DNA from: an uncultured Eubacterium sp.
GTDB lineage: Bacteria > Bacillota > Clostridia > Lachnospirales > Lachnospiraceae
Direction: 5' to 3'
Length of the DNA stretch: 15,845 bases
NCBI GenBank assembly: GCA_904502145.1
Contig: CAJGDH010000014.1
Location: 1-15,845, forward strand
Under the pieces are notes generated by a model. The model worked only from the letters and a program-made list of their open reading frames with translations, was not told the origin of the DNA and searched no databases. Numbering within the stretch: the stretch's first letter is position 1; each line of letters opens with the position of its first letter. Positions 15,556 through 15,845 of the stretch are shown here, one piece after another. The translations under genes and the position numbers were made by a program.

Positions 15556-15845
15556 TCAATGTCTCTTCAGGTGCAGTTCCAGTTTCTGAATCCTGTTTTT
15601 CTGGGCGATCAGTTCCTGCCACCTCAGGATGTCACCCGTCCGGGTCATCTCATCCTCAATACTGGCAAGTTTTACCTTGCGGACCACGTCCGTCAGGGCT
15701 TTATCATTCTTCTCTTCCTCCGGCTCGATCTCCAGCCTTGCATTAAAGAGGGCTGCCACTTCTCTCTTTTCCTCCGGGTCGGTAAACTTCACCAGGATTC
15801 CCGCGGGAAAGATCTCCTCGCCTCTGTCAAGCTGTTCAAATACCA
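15556..15845 (-). CDS. dnaG: DNA primase, C-terminal end (partial)
   Basis: The frame is open to the window edge, so this is the 3' end of a longer gene; about 96 residues are visible. The visible part reads FEQLDRGEEIFPAGILV, continues through ALFNARLE, and ends DILRWQELIAQKNRIQKLEL. This matches the helical C-terminal helicase-binding end of clostridial DnaG in pattern (charged helices, the final QELI..K..I..LE). The downstream neighbour trmK supports the call, as dnaG and trmK lie in one conserved neighbourhood. No catalytic motif is inside the window, so the identification rests on the tail and on context. Confidence 0.8.
   Translation of the reverse strand, partial: VFEQLDRGEEIFPAGILVKFTDPEEKREVAALFNARLEIEPEEEKNDKALTDVVRKVKLASIEDEMTRTGDILRWQELIAQKNRIQKLELHLKRH

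Noticed and set aside
1..15845. CRISPR arrays, insertion sequences, tRNA genes, phage genes
   Set aside because: No spaced repeat arrays, transposase frames, terminal inverted repeats of IS type, tRNA-like cloverleaf sequences or phage proteins were seen on either strand.

Overview
The window looks like a chromosomal segment of a low-to-mid GC Gram-positive anaerobe of the Clostridia, most likely a Lachnospiraceae-type organism. The reasons are a PolC-type replicative polymerase, a Firmicutes-style primary sigma factor, a class A RNase P RNA, a TrmK methyltransferase next to DnaG, and strong Shine-Dalgarno sites. The species cannot be named from the sequence alone. All protein genes lie on the minus strand. 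The RNase P RNA gene, and possibly one small RNA, lie on the plus strand.

Layout from right to left, in the direction of minus-strand transcription. The C-terminus of DNA primase (dnaG) enters at the right edge and is followed 18 nt later by trmK. The trmK 3' end runs convergently into rnpB and overlaps its 3' end. Divergent from rnpB is a five-gene operon: an OmpR/PhoB-type response regulator, a HAMP-containing histidine kinase (overlapping the regulator by 20 nt), an 814-aa membrane-anchored surface protein, an ABC ATPase-like protein that has lost nearly all nucleotide-binding motifs, and a six-helix ABC-2-type permease. Next comes a roughly 390-nt gap holding a plus-strand terminator, a candidate structured small RNA and a homopurine tract. 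It is followed by thrC, rpoD (with its own consensus promoter and an unusual leader), polC, a gamma-class carbonic anhydrase-like gene, and the first codons of another gene at the left edge.

Functionally the window mixes housekeeping genes (replication: dnaG, polC; transcription: rpoD; tRNA processing and modification: rnpB, trmK; threonine synthesis: thrC) with one accessory module. That module is the most unusual part. Its regulator gene sits behind AGTATA direct repeats that cover the -35 region of its promoter, which suggests autoregulation. Its ABC protein keeps Walker B but lacks the Walker A lysine, Q-loop Gln, signature motif, D-loop and switch His. The large surface protein has an outside-facing N-terminal half, a central helix pair and an outside-facing C-terminal half. 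This recalls the GldG-type auxiliary subunits of gliding/ABC systems in general plan only.

The usual Firmicutes order dnaG-rpoD-trmK is broken here. rpoD sits about 8 kb away behind thrC.
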